DNA of 32,829 nucleotides from NCBI GenBank assembly GCA_030640985.1, contig DAOWII010000022.1, positions 1-32,829 of the forward strand. Direction: 5' to 3'. Of this stretch, positions 19,943 through 29,743 are shown piece by piece. Position 1 is the stretch's first letter. Every line of letters starts with the position of its first letter. The stretch comes from Chromatiales bacterium (lineage in GTDB: Bacteria > Pseudomonadota > Gammaproteobacteria > Thiohalomonadales > Thiohalomonadaceae). The notes below the pieces were generated by a model. That model did no database searches, was not told the origin of the DNA, and saw nothing but the letters and a program-made list of their open reading frames with translations. The position numbers were made by a program, and so were the translations under genes.

Positions 19943-20668
19943 CTAAAGCCGGAAGTTTTGTCCTAGATAAACCTCTTTTACCTGCTGGTTTTCCAGTAGG
20001 GACTGGGGCGTGCCTTCGGCAATCACTTCGCCTTCACTCATGATATAGCCCCGCTCACATATCCCCAGTGTTTCCCGAACATTATGGTCGGTTATTAAAA
20101 CGCCTATATCACGTTCTTTAAGGTGTTTAATGATTGCCTGGATATCCAGTACCGAGATGGGGTCGACACCGGCAAAGGGTTCATCTAGCAAGATAAAACG
20201 AGGCGAGGTTGCCAGGGCGCGGGCTATTTCCACCCGGCGGCGTTCTCCTCCGGACAGACTCATGCCCTGATTGTCACGGATATGGCTGATATGTAGTTCT
20301 TCGAGTAGGCTTTCCAGCGCCTGCTGGCGCTGTTGCTTACTGAGTTCCTTACGAATTTCCAGGATTGCCATGATGTTTTGCGACACCGTGAGTTTCCGGA
20401 AGATGGAGGATTCCTGGGGCAGGTAGGATATTCCCAAATGGGCTCTTTGATGTATGGGTTTGCGGGTAATATCAAGATCATCGAGTTTTATACTGCCTCC
20501 ATCACACGGAACCAGCCCTACCATCATATAGAAGCTGGTGGTTTTACCTGCACCGTTAGGGCCCAGAAGACCGACAACCTCTCCGCTATTGATATGTAAC
20601 GAGACATCGGTTACCACTTTTCTTGAGTGGTAATGCTTGGCCAGTTTGTGTGCCGTCAGTTGACTCAT
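19943..20668 (-). CDS. lptB: LPS export ABC transporter ATP-binding protein LptB
   Basis: [53 protein letters not shown]. Confidence 0.98.
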   Translation of the reverse strand: MSQLTAHKLAKHYHSRKVVTDVSLHINSGEVVGLLGPNGAGKTTSFYMMVGLVPCDGGSIKLDDLDITRKPIHQRAHLGISYLPQESSIFRKLTVSQNIMAILEIRKELSKQQRQQALESLLEELHISHIRDNQGMSLSGGERRRVEIARALATSPRFILLDEPFAGVDPISVLDIQAIIKHLKERDIGVLITDHNVRETLGICERGYIMSEGEVIAEGTPQSLLENQQVKEVYLGQNFRL

Positions 20669-21210
20669 GGCAATTGTCCATCTTTTTTGGGGTGTAAAAT
20701 GGCCCTTACCCGTGTCGGGTGGCTTTCATCATCACTATCGCTATGGGCCTGAATTTGCTTTTTATCCAGATCATAGATGATGTGTGCGCCACTGAACTGG
20801 TCATTCCCTTTCCATAGATGCGCTTCTTCAATAAATTCGATTTTTGCCTGTTCAGTCCGATATTCAATTTTATTGGCCTGACCACGGATTTCCGTTTGCC
20901 CTGCTCTAGGAGCCTGGTTAAATGTTGTCGGTGAGCCTTGAGCGGAAATACGTTCAATACCTTTTTCCGACTGGTAGATGATAAGTTCATCAGCATGTAG
21001 CTGAAGTCCATCCTGAGTCAGCTCTACGCGGCCCAGATATTTGCTGACCCCCTGTTGCTGCTGAATATCAACACGGTCGGCCTGAATCTGGAGCCCTTGC
21101 CCGGGGGGGGCTGCCAGGGTCTCGGTTGTGAAGGGTAGCAACAGAAATGCAGCGAACAGCAGGTGCAGCTTTTTGTTGTGACACTCTTCAGTCGTTCCTT
21201 TATTGGACAT
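20665..21210 (-). CDS. lptA: LPS transport periplasmic protein LptA
   Basis: Signal peptide ([20 protein letters not shown]) and OstA-like fold sequence; between lptC and lptB. Start uncertain; all candidates overlap lptC. Confidence 0.92.
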   Translation of the reverse strand: MSNKGTTEECHNKKLHLLFAAFLLLPFTTETLAAPPGQGLQIQADRVDIQQQQGVSKYLGRVELTQDGLQLHADELIIYQSEKGIERISAQGSPTTFNQAPRAGQTEIRGQANKIEYRTEQAKIEFIEEAHLWKGNDQFSGAHIIYDLDKKQIQAHSDSDDESHPTRVRAILHPKKDGQLP

Positions 21211-21757
21211 AATGGCCTCGTACATGTGATAACAGCTGCAGACGTTCATCATTGAGATAAACTCGCATTCCGACCCCCTGAAGTTGAACCTGGGGGCTGG
21301 TCAGGGTGACGGCTGCATCGGTTTCTGCATATTGGGTTTTGGGGTGGATCTGAATATTTTCGGTCCGCAGTTCCTGTGGGGCATCCCCTTCACGTTGCAA
21401 GTGTACCTTACCTTCCAGATATATTGTTTGAGTGTCATTCTTGATATTTCCCCTTGCTGCAGTGATATGCCACAGGGGGGTACTGTTGTCATAGAACACC
21501 AGGTGTGGCTGGTTTAATTCGGTGGTGTCATCCTGTGCGTAATGTTCCAGGCGGACTGCTTCCAGACGATGTTGAGTGATACCGTTTTCGTTCATGGTGA
21601 CGGCACTGAAATTGTCCATAAAATAATCGGGGCTACGAACGGGGGTCGGGGTTGTTGTGCTCTCTACCAGGAGCTGTTCGGTTTCCTGTGATAACCAGTG
21701 GCTGATAACGGCCAGTATCGCAATGGTCAGGGAAAGGAACAGAGTGCGTCGTTTCAT
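21200..21757 (-). CDS. lptC: LPS export system protein LptC
   Basis: N-terminal TM, PDYFMDNFSAVTMNENGITQHRLEAVRLEHY; position between kdsC and lptA. Confidence 0.93.
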   Translation of the reverse strand: MKRRTLFLSLTIAILAVISHWLSQETEQLLVESTTTPTPVRSPDYFMDNFSAVTMNENGITQHRLEAVRLEHYAQDDTTELNQPHLVFYDNSTPLWHITAARGNIKNDTQTIYLEGKVHLQREGDAPQELRTENIQIHPKTQYAETDAAVTLTSPQVQLQGVGMRVYLNDERLQLLSHVRGHYVQ

Positions 21758-22278
21758 TGCAGGTAGGGTTTAAACTGTTCCTGCAAGGTGTTCTGGGCTT
21801 CCATGATGAGTTCACATATATCGCGTGCGGCACCACGGCCACCACCATTGGGGCTGGTCCAGTGGGCATGTTGTTTGACCAGGTGGTGGGCATCCTGAAC
21901 AGCGACAGCCAGCCCCACTCGAGTCATGATCGGCAAATCGACAACATCATCACCTACATAGGCAACTTGTTTGGCGTTAAGTCCGAGTTTGGCAATGAGT
22001 TCTTCAAAGGCTGGAAGTTTTTCTATCTGTCCCTGGTAGACATGCTTTATACCCAGACTGTCCATACGGTGTTGGACGACCTTTGAGGTTCTGCCGGTGA
22101 TGATGGCAACATCGACGCCCGAGGCTTGTAGCATTTTCATGCCATGGCCATCTCGGGAATGGAAGGCTTTGTATTCCTGGCCGTCATCAGCCAGGTAGAG
22201 ACTGCCATCGGTGAGTACGCCATCAACGTCGAATATTAGCAGACGGATGTCAGCGGCTTTTTTGAGCAGATCCTGCAT
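21754..22278 (-). CDS. kdsC: 3-deoxy-D-manno-octulosonate 8-phosphate phosphatase KdsC
   Basis: LLIFDVDGVLTDGSLYL; FHSRDGHGMKMLQASGVDVAIITGRTS; AYVGDDVVDLPIMTRVGLAVAV. Confidence 0.97.
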   Translation of the reverse strand: MQDLLKKAADIRLLIFDVDGVLTDGSLYLADDGQEYKAFHSRDGHGMKMLQASGVDVAIITGRTSKVVQHRMDSLGIKHVYQGQIEKLPAFEELIAKLGLNAKQVAYVGDDVVDLPIMTRVGLAVAVQDAHHLVKQHAHWTSPNGGGRGAARDICELIMEAQNTLQEQFKPYLQ

Positions 22279-22349
22279 TGCGAATATCGTCTTTCTTCGT
22301 TAAGAATGAATACGAGTATGAATTGACATCATACCCCATTGGCCTGTGC

Positions 22350-23336
22350 CTATACCACGCCTGCCCGTAACAGATCGTGCATATTCAGGGCGCCACAGAG
22401 TTGTCCTGAATTATCCACCACAGGCAGGGCATTAATGCGATGTTCATCCATTAAGCGCAGAGCCTCGGCAGCGAGCAGATCCGGCGTGATGGTAAAACAG
22501 TTCTGGTGCATGACCTGAGCGATGTTCAGTTTCTGGATGTCTACTTCGCCATGATCCAGCAGACGACGCAGGTCGCCATCGGTAAAGATACCCGCTAGTC
22601 GGCCCTGTTCATCGATTACCGTCGTCATTCCCAGGCCTTTCTCCGTCATCTTTAGTAGCGCTTCGCTGACAGAGGCTTGCTCACTCACCTTGGGCAGGGC
22701 ATCACCGCTGTGCATCAGATCCTCAATGCGTAGCAACAGGCGTCTGCCTAAGCTACCCGCAGGATGGGAGCGGGCAAAATCTTCCTCAGTGAAACCACGG
22801 GACTCCAGCAGAGCTACGGCCAGTGCGTCTCCCATGGCGAGTGCCGCCGTAGTGCTGGCGGTAGGTGCCAGTCCCAGTGGGCAGGCCTCTTTGGCTACAC
22901 TGACATCCAGGTTAACGGTTGCCGCCCGGGCCATACTGGATGTGGTTACACCGGTTAAGGTGATAAGGGGGATCCCCAGTCGTTTGATGATAGGCAGGAT
23001 GGTCAGGATTTCACCGGTCTCTCCGGAATTGGACAGCGCCAGCACAACATCCTTGGCGGTGATCATGCCCAAATCCCCGTGACTGGCTTCACCGGGATGG
23101 ACAAAAAACGCCGGGGTGCCGGTGCTGGCCAGAGTCGCTGCTATTTTATCACCGATATGGCCGGATTTCCCCATGCCGGTGACTACAATGCGTCCCTCAC
23201 AGGCAAGCATGTGGCGACATGCCTCGGCAAAGCGTTCGTCGATACGCTCAAGCAGGTCGCTGATGGCATGAGCCTCAGTTTCCAGCACCGCCTTGCCCAG
23301 ACGCTGCAGATTGTTATCGTCGATATTGCGGCTCAT
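22350..23336 (-). CDS. kdsD: D-arabinose-5-phosphate isomerase KdsD
   Basis: SIS domain (GRIVVTGMGKSGHIGDKIAATLASTGTPAFFVHPGEASHGDLGMI) plus two CBS domains. Confidence 0.97.
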   Translation of the reverse strand: MSRNIDDNNLQRLGKAVLETEAHAISDLLERIDERFAEACRHMLACEGRIVVTGMGKSGHIGDKIAATLASTGTPAFFVHPGEASHGDLGMITAKDVVLALSNSGETGEILTILPIIKRLGIPLITLTGVTTSSMARAATVNLDVSVAKEACPLGLAPTASTTAALAMGDALAVALLESRGFTEEDFARSHPAGSLGRRLLLRIEDLMHSGDALPKVSEQASVSEALLKMTEKGLGMTTVIDEQGRLAGIFTDGDLRRLLDHGEVDIQKLNIAQVMHQNCFTITPDLLAAEALRLMDEHRINALPVVDNSGQLCGALNMHDLLRAGVV

Positions 23337-23464
23337 AGTCTTTATCGTATTTGTTCAATGATTATAAGTTTAATGTTTAAGATTTGGTAGCCGTGGTTTT
23401 AGTCGTAGGGATTTAGACCTCAGAGTAGCCCCATTCGCCAGGTTTTGTGTGGCGTTCACATTCT

Positions 23465-24436
23465 TTACCGGATGATCGTGTAATACAGAAAGCCCATATA
23501 GGCGATATAGCCCATTAGCAACAATGCGCCCTCTGGACGGCTGAGTCGGCCGGGTTTCTTAAAACCATAGGCCATAATAAGCAGTAAGATACTCAACCCA
23601 AGCATCACTGGATAATCCCTGCTCAACACTTCGGCAGGTATGGTTCCCGGCTGGATCAGTCCGGGCATGCTCAGTACCGCCAGCAGATTGAACATATTGG
23701 AACCCAGGATATTGCCGATGGCGATATCGTGCTCATTCTTCAGCGCACTCGTTACTGAGGCAGCCAGTTCCGGCAGGCTGGTGCCGATGGCAATAATGGT
23801 CAGGCCGATAATCAGATCGCTGAGACCAAACCATTTGGCTATATTCACTGCTCCCCAGACCAGCATATGGGAACTGAGCAATAGAAAAGAAAGTCCGATC
23901 ACGATCCATATGACGGCTTTTCTCATGGGTATATGGCTAGGGATCTCATCTTCGTATTCCGCATCCATGGGATCGCTACGTTTTTCCTGTAGGCCGATAT
24001 AGACCATCCATGACAGTACCAAGGCCATGCCAAACAGTAGCAACAGGCCATCCAGTCGGGTCAGTTCACCATCCCATAGTAATATCAACGCAACAAAGAT
24101 TACTGCAAACATTATCGGGAATTCGCGGCGCAGGGTTTGAGAATGCACTGCCAGCGGCGCGACCAGAGCTGTTATTCCAAGTACCAGTCCAATATTCGCA
24201 ATATTTGAACCAAGGGCATTACCGATACCCATATGGGGGTTTCCGTTCCATGCCGCCATGGCTGAAACCAGTATTTCTGGGGCCGATGTGCCCAGGCCAA
24301 CAACGGTTAGGCCAATGATGATAGGAGCGACACCAAGGTTACGTGCAGTGGCCGAAGCGCCCATGACAAATCGATCGGCGGACCACACCAAAAGGGCAAA
24401 ACCAGCAATAACAGCAAGTAGGGACAACCAGATCAT
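23465..24436 (-). CDS. Calcium/sodium antiporter (YrbG family)
   Basis: Two CaCA alpha repeats (GLTVVGLGTSAPEILVS...NALGSNIANIGLVLG; GLTIIAIGTSLPELAAS...NILGSNMFNLLAV). Confidence 0.95.
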   Translation of the reverse strand: MIWLSLLAVIAGFALLVWSADRFVMGASATARNLGVAPIIIGLTVVGLGTSAPEILVSAMAAWNGNPHMGIGNALGSNIANIGLVLGITALVAPLAVHSQTLRREFPIMFAVIFVALILLWDGELTRLDGLLLLFGMALVLSWMVYIGLQEKRSDPMDAEYEDEIPSHIPMRKAVIWIVIGLSFLLLSSHMLVWGAVNIAKWFGLSDLIIGLTIIAIGTSLPELAASVTSALKNEHDIAIGNILGSNMFNLLAVLSMPGLIQPGTIPAEVLSRDYPVMLGLSILLLIMAYGFKKPGRLSRPEGALLLMGYIAYMGFLYYTIIR

Positions 24437-24515
24437 AAATTAGAAATGTTTATTTTATTGGTGTCTAAAGAGGCGCATTAAATCGGCTTGGGAGACTAAA
24501 TGCAAGTGCTGCAAC

Positions 24516-25340
24516 CTATGGTTCTATGGATGTCTCTTGTTCAGGCGAGTCTTCACCTTCAAAGTTTCCGTCCAGCTCTTGATCCCAACCGTCATCAAAG
24601 TCGTCATCAAAGTCCTCGAATGCTTCTTCCGGCGGATTACCGTCATAGACCAGGCTTTGTCGCCGTTGTAGATAAGCGTCACGCAGAAAAACATAAGGGT
24701 CTAGTGCTGCATCTTCTAGCACCCGGCTGGCTTTTAACAGTTTGGCCCGGGTATCTACCCCTCGAAGGACAACTGCACCATAGCGTGGGGTCGAGTCTTT
24801 AATGTCGAGTACGGGGTCTATTTTATATTCGGGTACAAGGCCAATGCCATCACGGAAAGTAGTAGGACCAAGGATGGGCAGTACCAGATAGGGACCACTG
24901 CCAAAGCCCCAGTGGCCTAGTGTTTGGCCAAAATCCTCATTGTGTTTGGGTATGTCCCAGCTGGAGGCCACATCAATGAGCCCGAACAAGCCAACGGTAG
25001 AATTAACAAACAGGCGCGAGAAATCAGAACTTGCCTGACCAATCTTTAGTTGCAATAAATCATTGGCGAGAACCAGTACATCGCCCAAATGGCTAAAAAT
25101 ATTTCTGATACCTTTTTTAACCGGGCTGGGGATTACTTTTCCATAGCCTTTTGCAACGGGTTTCAGCACCGTCTTATCCAGGGTTTCATTGAAGCGATAA
25201 ATCGTGCGGTTATAAGCTTCAAAGGGATCACTGGCATCTCTGTCTTCATTGAATGTGGCGCAACCACTGCTGCTCAGAGCAAGCATGAAAATCAAAAATA
25301 AACTTAAATGATTTGTTGGGTAAAAACGACTACTTTGCAC
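24516..25340 (-). CDS. mlaA: Phospholipid-binding lipoprotein MlaA (VacJ)
   Basis: Lipobox LSSSGCAT; DPFEAYNRTIYRFNETLDKTVLKPVAKGY; NSTVGLFGLIDVASSWDIPKHNEDFGQTLGHWGFGSGPYLVLPILGPTTFRDGIG. Confidence 0.96.
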   Translation of the reverse strand: MQSSRFYPTNHLSLFLIFMLALSSSGCATFNEDRDASDPFEAYNRTIYRFNETLDKTVLKPVAKGYGKVIPSPVKKGIRNIFSHLGDVLVLANDLLQLKIGQASSDFSRLFVNSTVGLFGLIDVASSWDIPKHNEDFGQTLGHWGFGSGPYLVLPILGPTTFRDGIGLVPEYKIDPVLDIKDSTPRYGAVVLRGVDTRAKLLKASRVLEDAALDPYVFLRDAYLQRRQSLVYDGNPPEEAFEDFDDDFDDGWDQELDGNFEGEDSPEQETSIEP

Positions 25341-25410
25341 GCTACAATCCCTGATTATGTATTAGAAACAAGATGGTGACAGGCATAGTAATTGAGATCA
25401 AGACTTGAGC

Positions 25411-25596
25411 CTATTTGCGCGAGGTGCGGGTGGCCCCACAGCGATGGCAACGATATTGGGTCACTAGCTTGCCTTGTTTTACATCAAAGGGGTTTTCGTT
25501 TACGGGTTCCCACTTATGGAAGCCACTTTTACACAATGTTTTACCTTTATGGAGCACCTTCAGTGATGGCTGTTTGAATTTTATAACCTTTCCCAC
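25411..25596 (-). CDS. Small Cys/His-rich hypothetical protein (possible zinc ribbon), GTG start
   Basis: 61 aa with C-x4-H...Y-R-C-H-R-C-G-A pattern; starts 3 nt after the stop codon of the upstream DedA/PAP2 gene. Confidence 0.7.
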   Translation of the reverse strand: MGKVIKFKQPSLKVLHKGKTLCKSGFHKWEPVNENPFDVKQGKLVTQYRCHRCGATRTSRK

Positions 25597-25599
25597 GGC

Positions 25600-27615
25600 T
25601 CAAAAATCCTGCTTTGTTTTTAACAGCAAAGTCATATCAGCACTCTTGGTTACAGTTATGTCTTCCGTGGCCTGTAGACGATGGGGTAGTGCTTTCACAT
25701 CTTTCTGCAATTGTAGCAACGGGTGAGTGAAGTCCTTCAGTGTATGCGGAATATTGGCCACACCCGCTATATTTTTTAGACCCAGCGTTGCTACATTACC
25801 GAGCCAAAGGGTGTTGTTGTCTGGCTGCAGGCTGACAGGGGCTGACCACAGTCGCAAAGCATAAAGTTGTTGTGTTTCGGGTACAGGGTAAACCAGTAGC
25901 AGGCTTTCATTGCGACCTTCGTGTACCTGGGGCAAGACGGGAAGCCGTTTAATATCTACATCGCGGCCAAACCATTGCATCCAGGAACTGGCAGTAAGGG
26001 CCGGTGCAGCTCGCCATCCCCGGGTTTTCAGTGTGCTTTGTAATTGTTCCAGTGTACCCGCATATTGCACGGTCAGTGGATGCCGGTGGGTCGCTCGTAG
26101 ATCAGAGCGGAAACGTGGCAGTGTTTGCCACTGGCCTTGCCACCATTGTGCGATTTCCATCTCGCTGGTTTGGTGGTGCGGGGCATAATGAGCCAGTTCA
26201 TCATCAAGGCGTTGCTGGATGTTCCAGCCTCCGGCGATAGTGATCACCAGTATTGCCGTTACACTCAATGTTCTGGCTGACAGCGTCGCCGATGGATGCT
26301 GTTGATAGGCAATGCCCAGCAGGGCTACCCAGGTGAGCCCCAGAGTCAGTCCCGCCACTACGCCGGAAAGCAAATGAGCGCCCAGATAAAGGCGGGAAAA
26401 GGCAATCATTGCTATTAGCGTTCCGACAATGGCGTAGCTGATCCAGCGGCGGGCGGCCTTTTGTTCCCTGGCGACAAGCACCGCCAGAAATCCATAAACA
26501 ATCATACTGTGCGTGGCGTACGGACTGGGAAAACTGAAATTGCCCACATCCGTGACGGCGGCTAAAGGGGGGATCATCTTAATAAGTAGATTGAGGCTAT
26601 AGGTGAGCAGCAGGGCAAAAGCGGCTGCAGCCACCCAGTGAATACTGGCGTGCCAACGGCGGTGCCATGTGAGCCATGCAAGCAGAGCAATAAACAGTAT
26701 CGATAGTACCTGTGGCGCTCCTACCAGGGTGACGCCAGTCATGAGTGAGTCCATCCAGGGCGTGCGCAAATCCTGTAGCGTCTGATAAACATAGTTGTCC
26801 ATGTTGGGCAATAAGATATTACCGCCAATAGCTTGCAGAATTAACAGAAACAGTACCCCGGCCAGGAGTAATACTAGCGCCAATAGTGTCAGTCCTTTGG
26901 CTTCCGGGTGGTGGGGGTCCAGTAAGGCCGCAGGAACTTCTCCTAGTTTCGGATGAAGTTTGCTCCATTCCAGCGTGCGGCGGATCATGAAGTGGGCACG
27001 AGGCTGTAGCAGTTTGAATAGTCGATGGCTCAACCAGATAACAACGAATATGATAGTCAGTAGCAGGCCTGCAAGCATGGCCAGACGGGTGGCTACTTCC
27101 GCTGCCAGTCCCAGTGAGGCAGAGAACACCATGCCGGGGATCACGTAGCAGGGTGCCCAAAGCAAGGCTGAGCCAACATTAAACAAGATAAAACGTCGGG
27201 TGGGCATATCCAGCATGCCCGCCACTACCGGAATTACGGGTCGGATAGGACCAATAAAACGTCCTAACAGTACACTCTTGCCGCCATGATGGTAGAAGAA
27301 GTCCGTGGATCGGTTTAGTAACACCGGGTAACGACTAAGAGGCCACATGGTTCTGATCTGCTGGTGAAAATGGCGCCCCAGCCAGAAGCTGATGCCATCG
27401 CCGATGATAGCCCCTGAAGCGACGACTGCCAGGGTGGGCCACAAGGGAAGACTGCCTGTCCCCACCAGAGCGCCAGCACCAAAAATAAACACGGCCCCAG
27501 GCAGAAATATACCCACAATGGCAAGAGACTCCACCAGGGCGATGAGGAAAATCACCCCCATGGCCCAGTAAGGGTGAGCGCTGATCCAGTCAAGAAGGGA
27601 AGTTACAAAGTCCAT
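25600..27615 (-). CDS. Multidomain membrane protein: DedA (SNARE-associated) + PAP2 phosphatase + LssY-like C-terminal domain
   Basis: N-terminal DedA motif (FLPGAVFIFGAGALVG; FIGPIRPVIPVVAGMLDMP); PAP2 motifs (SFPSPYATHSM; SRLYLGAHLLSGVVAG); C-terminal soluble region typical of LssY-type fusions. Confidence 0.85.
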   Translation of the reverse strand: MDFVTSLLDWISAHPYWAMGVIFLIALVESLAIVGIFLPGAVFIFGAGALVGTGSLPLWPTLAVVASGAIIGDGISFWLGRHFHQQIRTMWPLSRYPVLLNRSTDFFYHHGGKSVLLGRFIGPIRPVIPVVAGMLDMPTRRFILFNVGSALLWAPCYVIPGMVFSASLGLAAEVATRLAMLAGLLLTIIFVVIWLSHRLFKLLQPRAHFMIRRTLEWSKLHPKLGEVPAALLDPHHPEAKGLTLLALVLLLAGVLFLLILQAIGGNILLPNMDNYVYQTLQDLRTPWMDSLMTGVTLVGAPQVLSILFIALLAWLTWHRRWHASIHWVAAAAFALLLTYSLNLLIKMIPPLAAVTDVGNFSFPSPYATHSMIVYGFLAVLVAREQKAARRWISYAIVGTLIAMIAFSRLYLGAHLLSGVVAGLTLGLTWVALLGIAYQQHPSATLSARTLSVTAILVITIAGGWNIQQRLDDELAHYAPHHQTSEMEIAQWWQGQWQTLPRFRSDLRATHRHPLTVQYAGTLEQLQSTLKTRGWRAAPALTASSWMQWFGRDVDIKRLPVLPQVHEGRNESLLLVYPVPETQQLYALRLWSAPVSLQPDNNTLWLGNVATLGLKNIAGVANIPHTLKDFTHPLLQLQKDVKALPHRLQATEDITVTKSADMTLLLKTKQDF

Positions 27616-27868
27616 GGTGTCATTTTACAGACTACATCATTATTTTGTTCAGATAATGGGATGTTCGTTGAAATTAAGGAACTTATAAAGTAAGTCAGAA
27701 CTCTGACTCAATTCCGGGCGAGGAATATTGGAGTCAAAATCATCGTTTATGGCTCGCCCGGAACTATCCTGCGATATTTTGTATGGTGCGTTTTTTGGTC
27801 GGGAGTGGTAAAGTTGGTTCTTATACGCCGCATTTGGGGCGGCGATTACTCAAGGGGAGATTCTTCAA

Positions 27869-28222
27869 GTGAAAAAGTTAAGTGTTTTATTTTTGGTGTC
27901 CGTTCTGTTTTCGGTGATGGGTTGTTCAGATAAGTCTGAAACCGATACCCAGGCTACCCAAGCTTCACAACCGGCGGCTACAGCGGGTCCAGCCAGCTCT
28001 CAGGGCAAGGTTCTGGAAGCTGCCCAGGCAGGCATGTACACCTATATTAAAGTTGATTCTGCTGGTAAAGAGATGTGGATGGCAGCTTCTGCCTTAAAGG
28101 TTAACGCGGGTGATACTATTTCCTGGACAGGTGGTGCCATGATGCGAAACTTCACCAGCAAGAGCATGCGTAAAACCTACGACGAGATATTGTTTGTGGA
28201 TAAGGCGACTGTAGTTAATTAA
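27869..28222 (+). CDS. NrfJ-like lipoprotein (GTG start)
   Basis: Lipobox FSVMGCSD; GKVLEAAQAGMYTYIKVDSAGKEMWMAASALKVNAGDTISWTGGAMMRNFTSKSMRKTYDEILFV matches the NrfJ-type fold pattern. Confidence 0.7.
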   Translation: MKKLSVLFLVSVLFSVMGCSDKSETDTQATQASQPAATAGPASSQGKVLEAAQAGMYTYIKVDSAGKEMWMAASALKVNAGDTISWTGGAMMRNFTSKSMRKTYDEILFVDKATVVN

Positions 28223-28251
28223 ACAGTTAAGCAAGTACACAGCATTACCAT

Positions 28252-28290
28252 AAAAAAAGGCCGTTCCTGTTATCAGGGGCGGCCTTTTTT
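28252..28290. terminator. Bidirectional intrinsic terminator between convergent NrfJ-like gene and hemL
   Basis: AAAAAAAGGCCG-TTCCTGTTATCAGGGG-CGGCCTTTTTT; long stem with A/T tracts on both sides and an inner CCTG/CAGG pairing. Confidence 0.92.
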
Positions 28291-28316
28291 ATGGCATATT
28301 GAAAATGGTTCTTGTA

Positions 28317-29600
28317 TTACAAACTCGCCAATACCTTACCCGCCGCAGCGATGGTTTCATCCAGGTCAGCCTGAGTGTGAGCACTGGAGACGAAACCGGC
28401 CTCAAAGGAGGAAGGTGCCAGGTAGACCCCTTCATTGAGCATACCGTGGAAGAACAGGTTGAAACGGTCGGCATTGCAGAGGTTAACCACTTGGTCGAAG
28501 CTGTTGATTTTTTCTTCTTCGGTGAAGAACAGACCGAACATTCCACCGACGCGGTTGTTGGTCATGGGGATGCTTGCTTCGGCGGCCTTGGCCATGATGC
28601 CTTCCACCAGGTAGTCAACCTTCTTGCTCAAGTCTTCATAGAAACCGGGCTGGCTGATAATGTCCATGGTGGCTAGACCGGCGGCCATGGCTACCGGGTT
28701 GCCGGAGAGAGTACCCGCTTGATAGACAGGACCCAGAGGCGCGATAAACTCCATGATTTCCCGCTTGCCACCAAAGGCACCAACGGGCATGCCGCCACCG
28801 ACGACTTTGCCCAGGGTGGTCAGATCCGGTGTGATTCCGAGATGGCCCTGAGCACCGCCCAGGGAAACACGGAAGCCGGTCATCACTTCATCCAGAATCA
28901 GTACCGTGCCGTACTCATCACAGACTTCACGCAGCCCTTCGAGGAAACCGGGAACGGGTGGAATGCAGTTCATGTTGCCCGCAACGGGTTCGACGATGAT
29001 ACAGGCAACTTGTCCGCCTACATGACTGAAGGCTTCACGTACGGCATCGATATCGTTGTAGGTCAGGGTAATGGTGTGCTCGGCCAGGGCAGCAGGTACG
29101 CCCGGTGAATTGGGCACGCCCAGAGTCAGGGCGCCGGAGCCGGCTTTTACCAGCAGGGAATCGGAGTGGCCGTGATAGCAGCCCTCAAACTTAACGATTT
29201 TATCGCGGCCGGTGAAACCACGGGCCAGACGAATGGCGCTCATGGTGGCTTCGGTGCCGGAGCTGACCATACGCACCATGTCCATGGAGGGCACCAGCTC
29301 ACACAGGCGGTCGGCCATTTGGGTTTCCAGCACACAGGGCGCGCCAAAGCTCAGGCCATTGGCAGCGGTCTCCTGCACGGTCTTGATGACATCAGGGTGG
29401 GCGTGACCGGCAATCATTGGCCCCCAGGAGCCTACGTAATCGATGTAGCGGGTATCACTCTCGGACCAGGCATAGGCACCTTTGGCACGCTTGAAAAAGA
29501 CAGGTTCACCACCGACACCTTTAAAGGCGCGTACTGGCGAGTTAACGCCACCGGGGATATGTTGTTGGGCGGCTTCGAACAGTTCATGAGAATGAGGCAT
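28317..29600 (-). CDS. hemL: Glutamate-1-semialdehyde 2,1-aminomutase
   Basis: [72 protein letters not shown]. The ORF extends upstream but the family start is at 29600. Confidence 0.97.
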   Translation of the reverse strand: MPHSHELFEAAQQHIPGGVNSPVRAFKGVGGEPVFFKRAKGAYAWSESDTRYIDYVGSWGPMIAGHAHPDVIKTVQETAANGLSFGAPCVLETQMADRLCELVPSMDMVRMVSSGTEATMSAIRLARGFTGRDKIVKFEGCYHGHSDSLLVKAGSGALTLGVPNSPGVPAALAEHTITLTYNDIDAVREAFSHVGGQVACIIVEPVAGNMNCIPPVPGFLEGLREVCDEYGTVLILDEVMTGFRVSLGGAQGHLGITPDLTTLGKVVGGGMPVGAFGGKREIMEFIAPLGPVYQAGTLSGNPVAMAAGLATMDIISQPGFYEDLSKKVDYLVEGIMAKAAEASIPMTNNRVGGMFGLFFTEEEKINSFDQVVNLCNADRFNLFFHGMLNEGVYLAPSSFEAGFVSSAHTQADLDETIAAAGKVLASL

Positions 29601-29650
29601 AGTCAGTTTTCCAGTCAGTATTGAATTAAACGTAAAAGAGTATTTATTCT

Positions 29651-29672
29651 TTGAGGTGGAACGCCACCTCAA
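29651..29672 (-). other. Perfect 9-bp hairpin in the thiE-hemL intergenic region
   Basis: TTGAGGTGG-AACG-CCACCTCAA inverted repeat. Confidence 0.6.
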
Positions 29673-29743
29673 CAAGGGGCTAATCCTACCAGAAATAGAC
29701 GCAGCTGTTCAGCAGGCTAAACCCGGTGAGTGAATCTATTGGC

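Noticed and set aside
29601-29675. N-terminal extension of the hemL ORF
   Set aside because: [16 protein letters not shown]... covers the intergenic hairpin and does not match GSA-aminomutase N-termini; MPHSHELF is the likely start.
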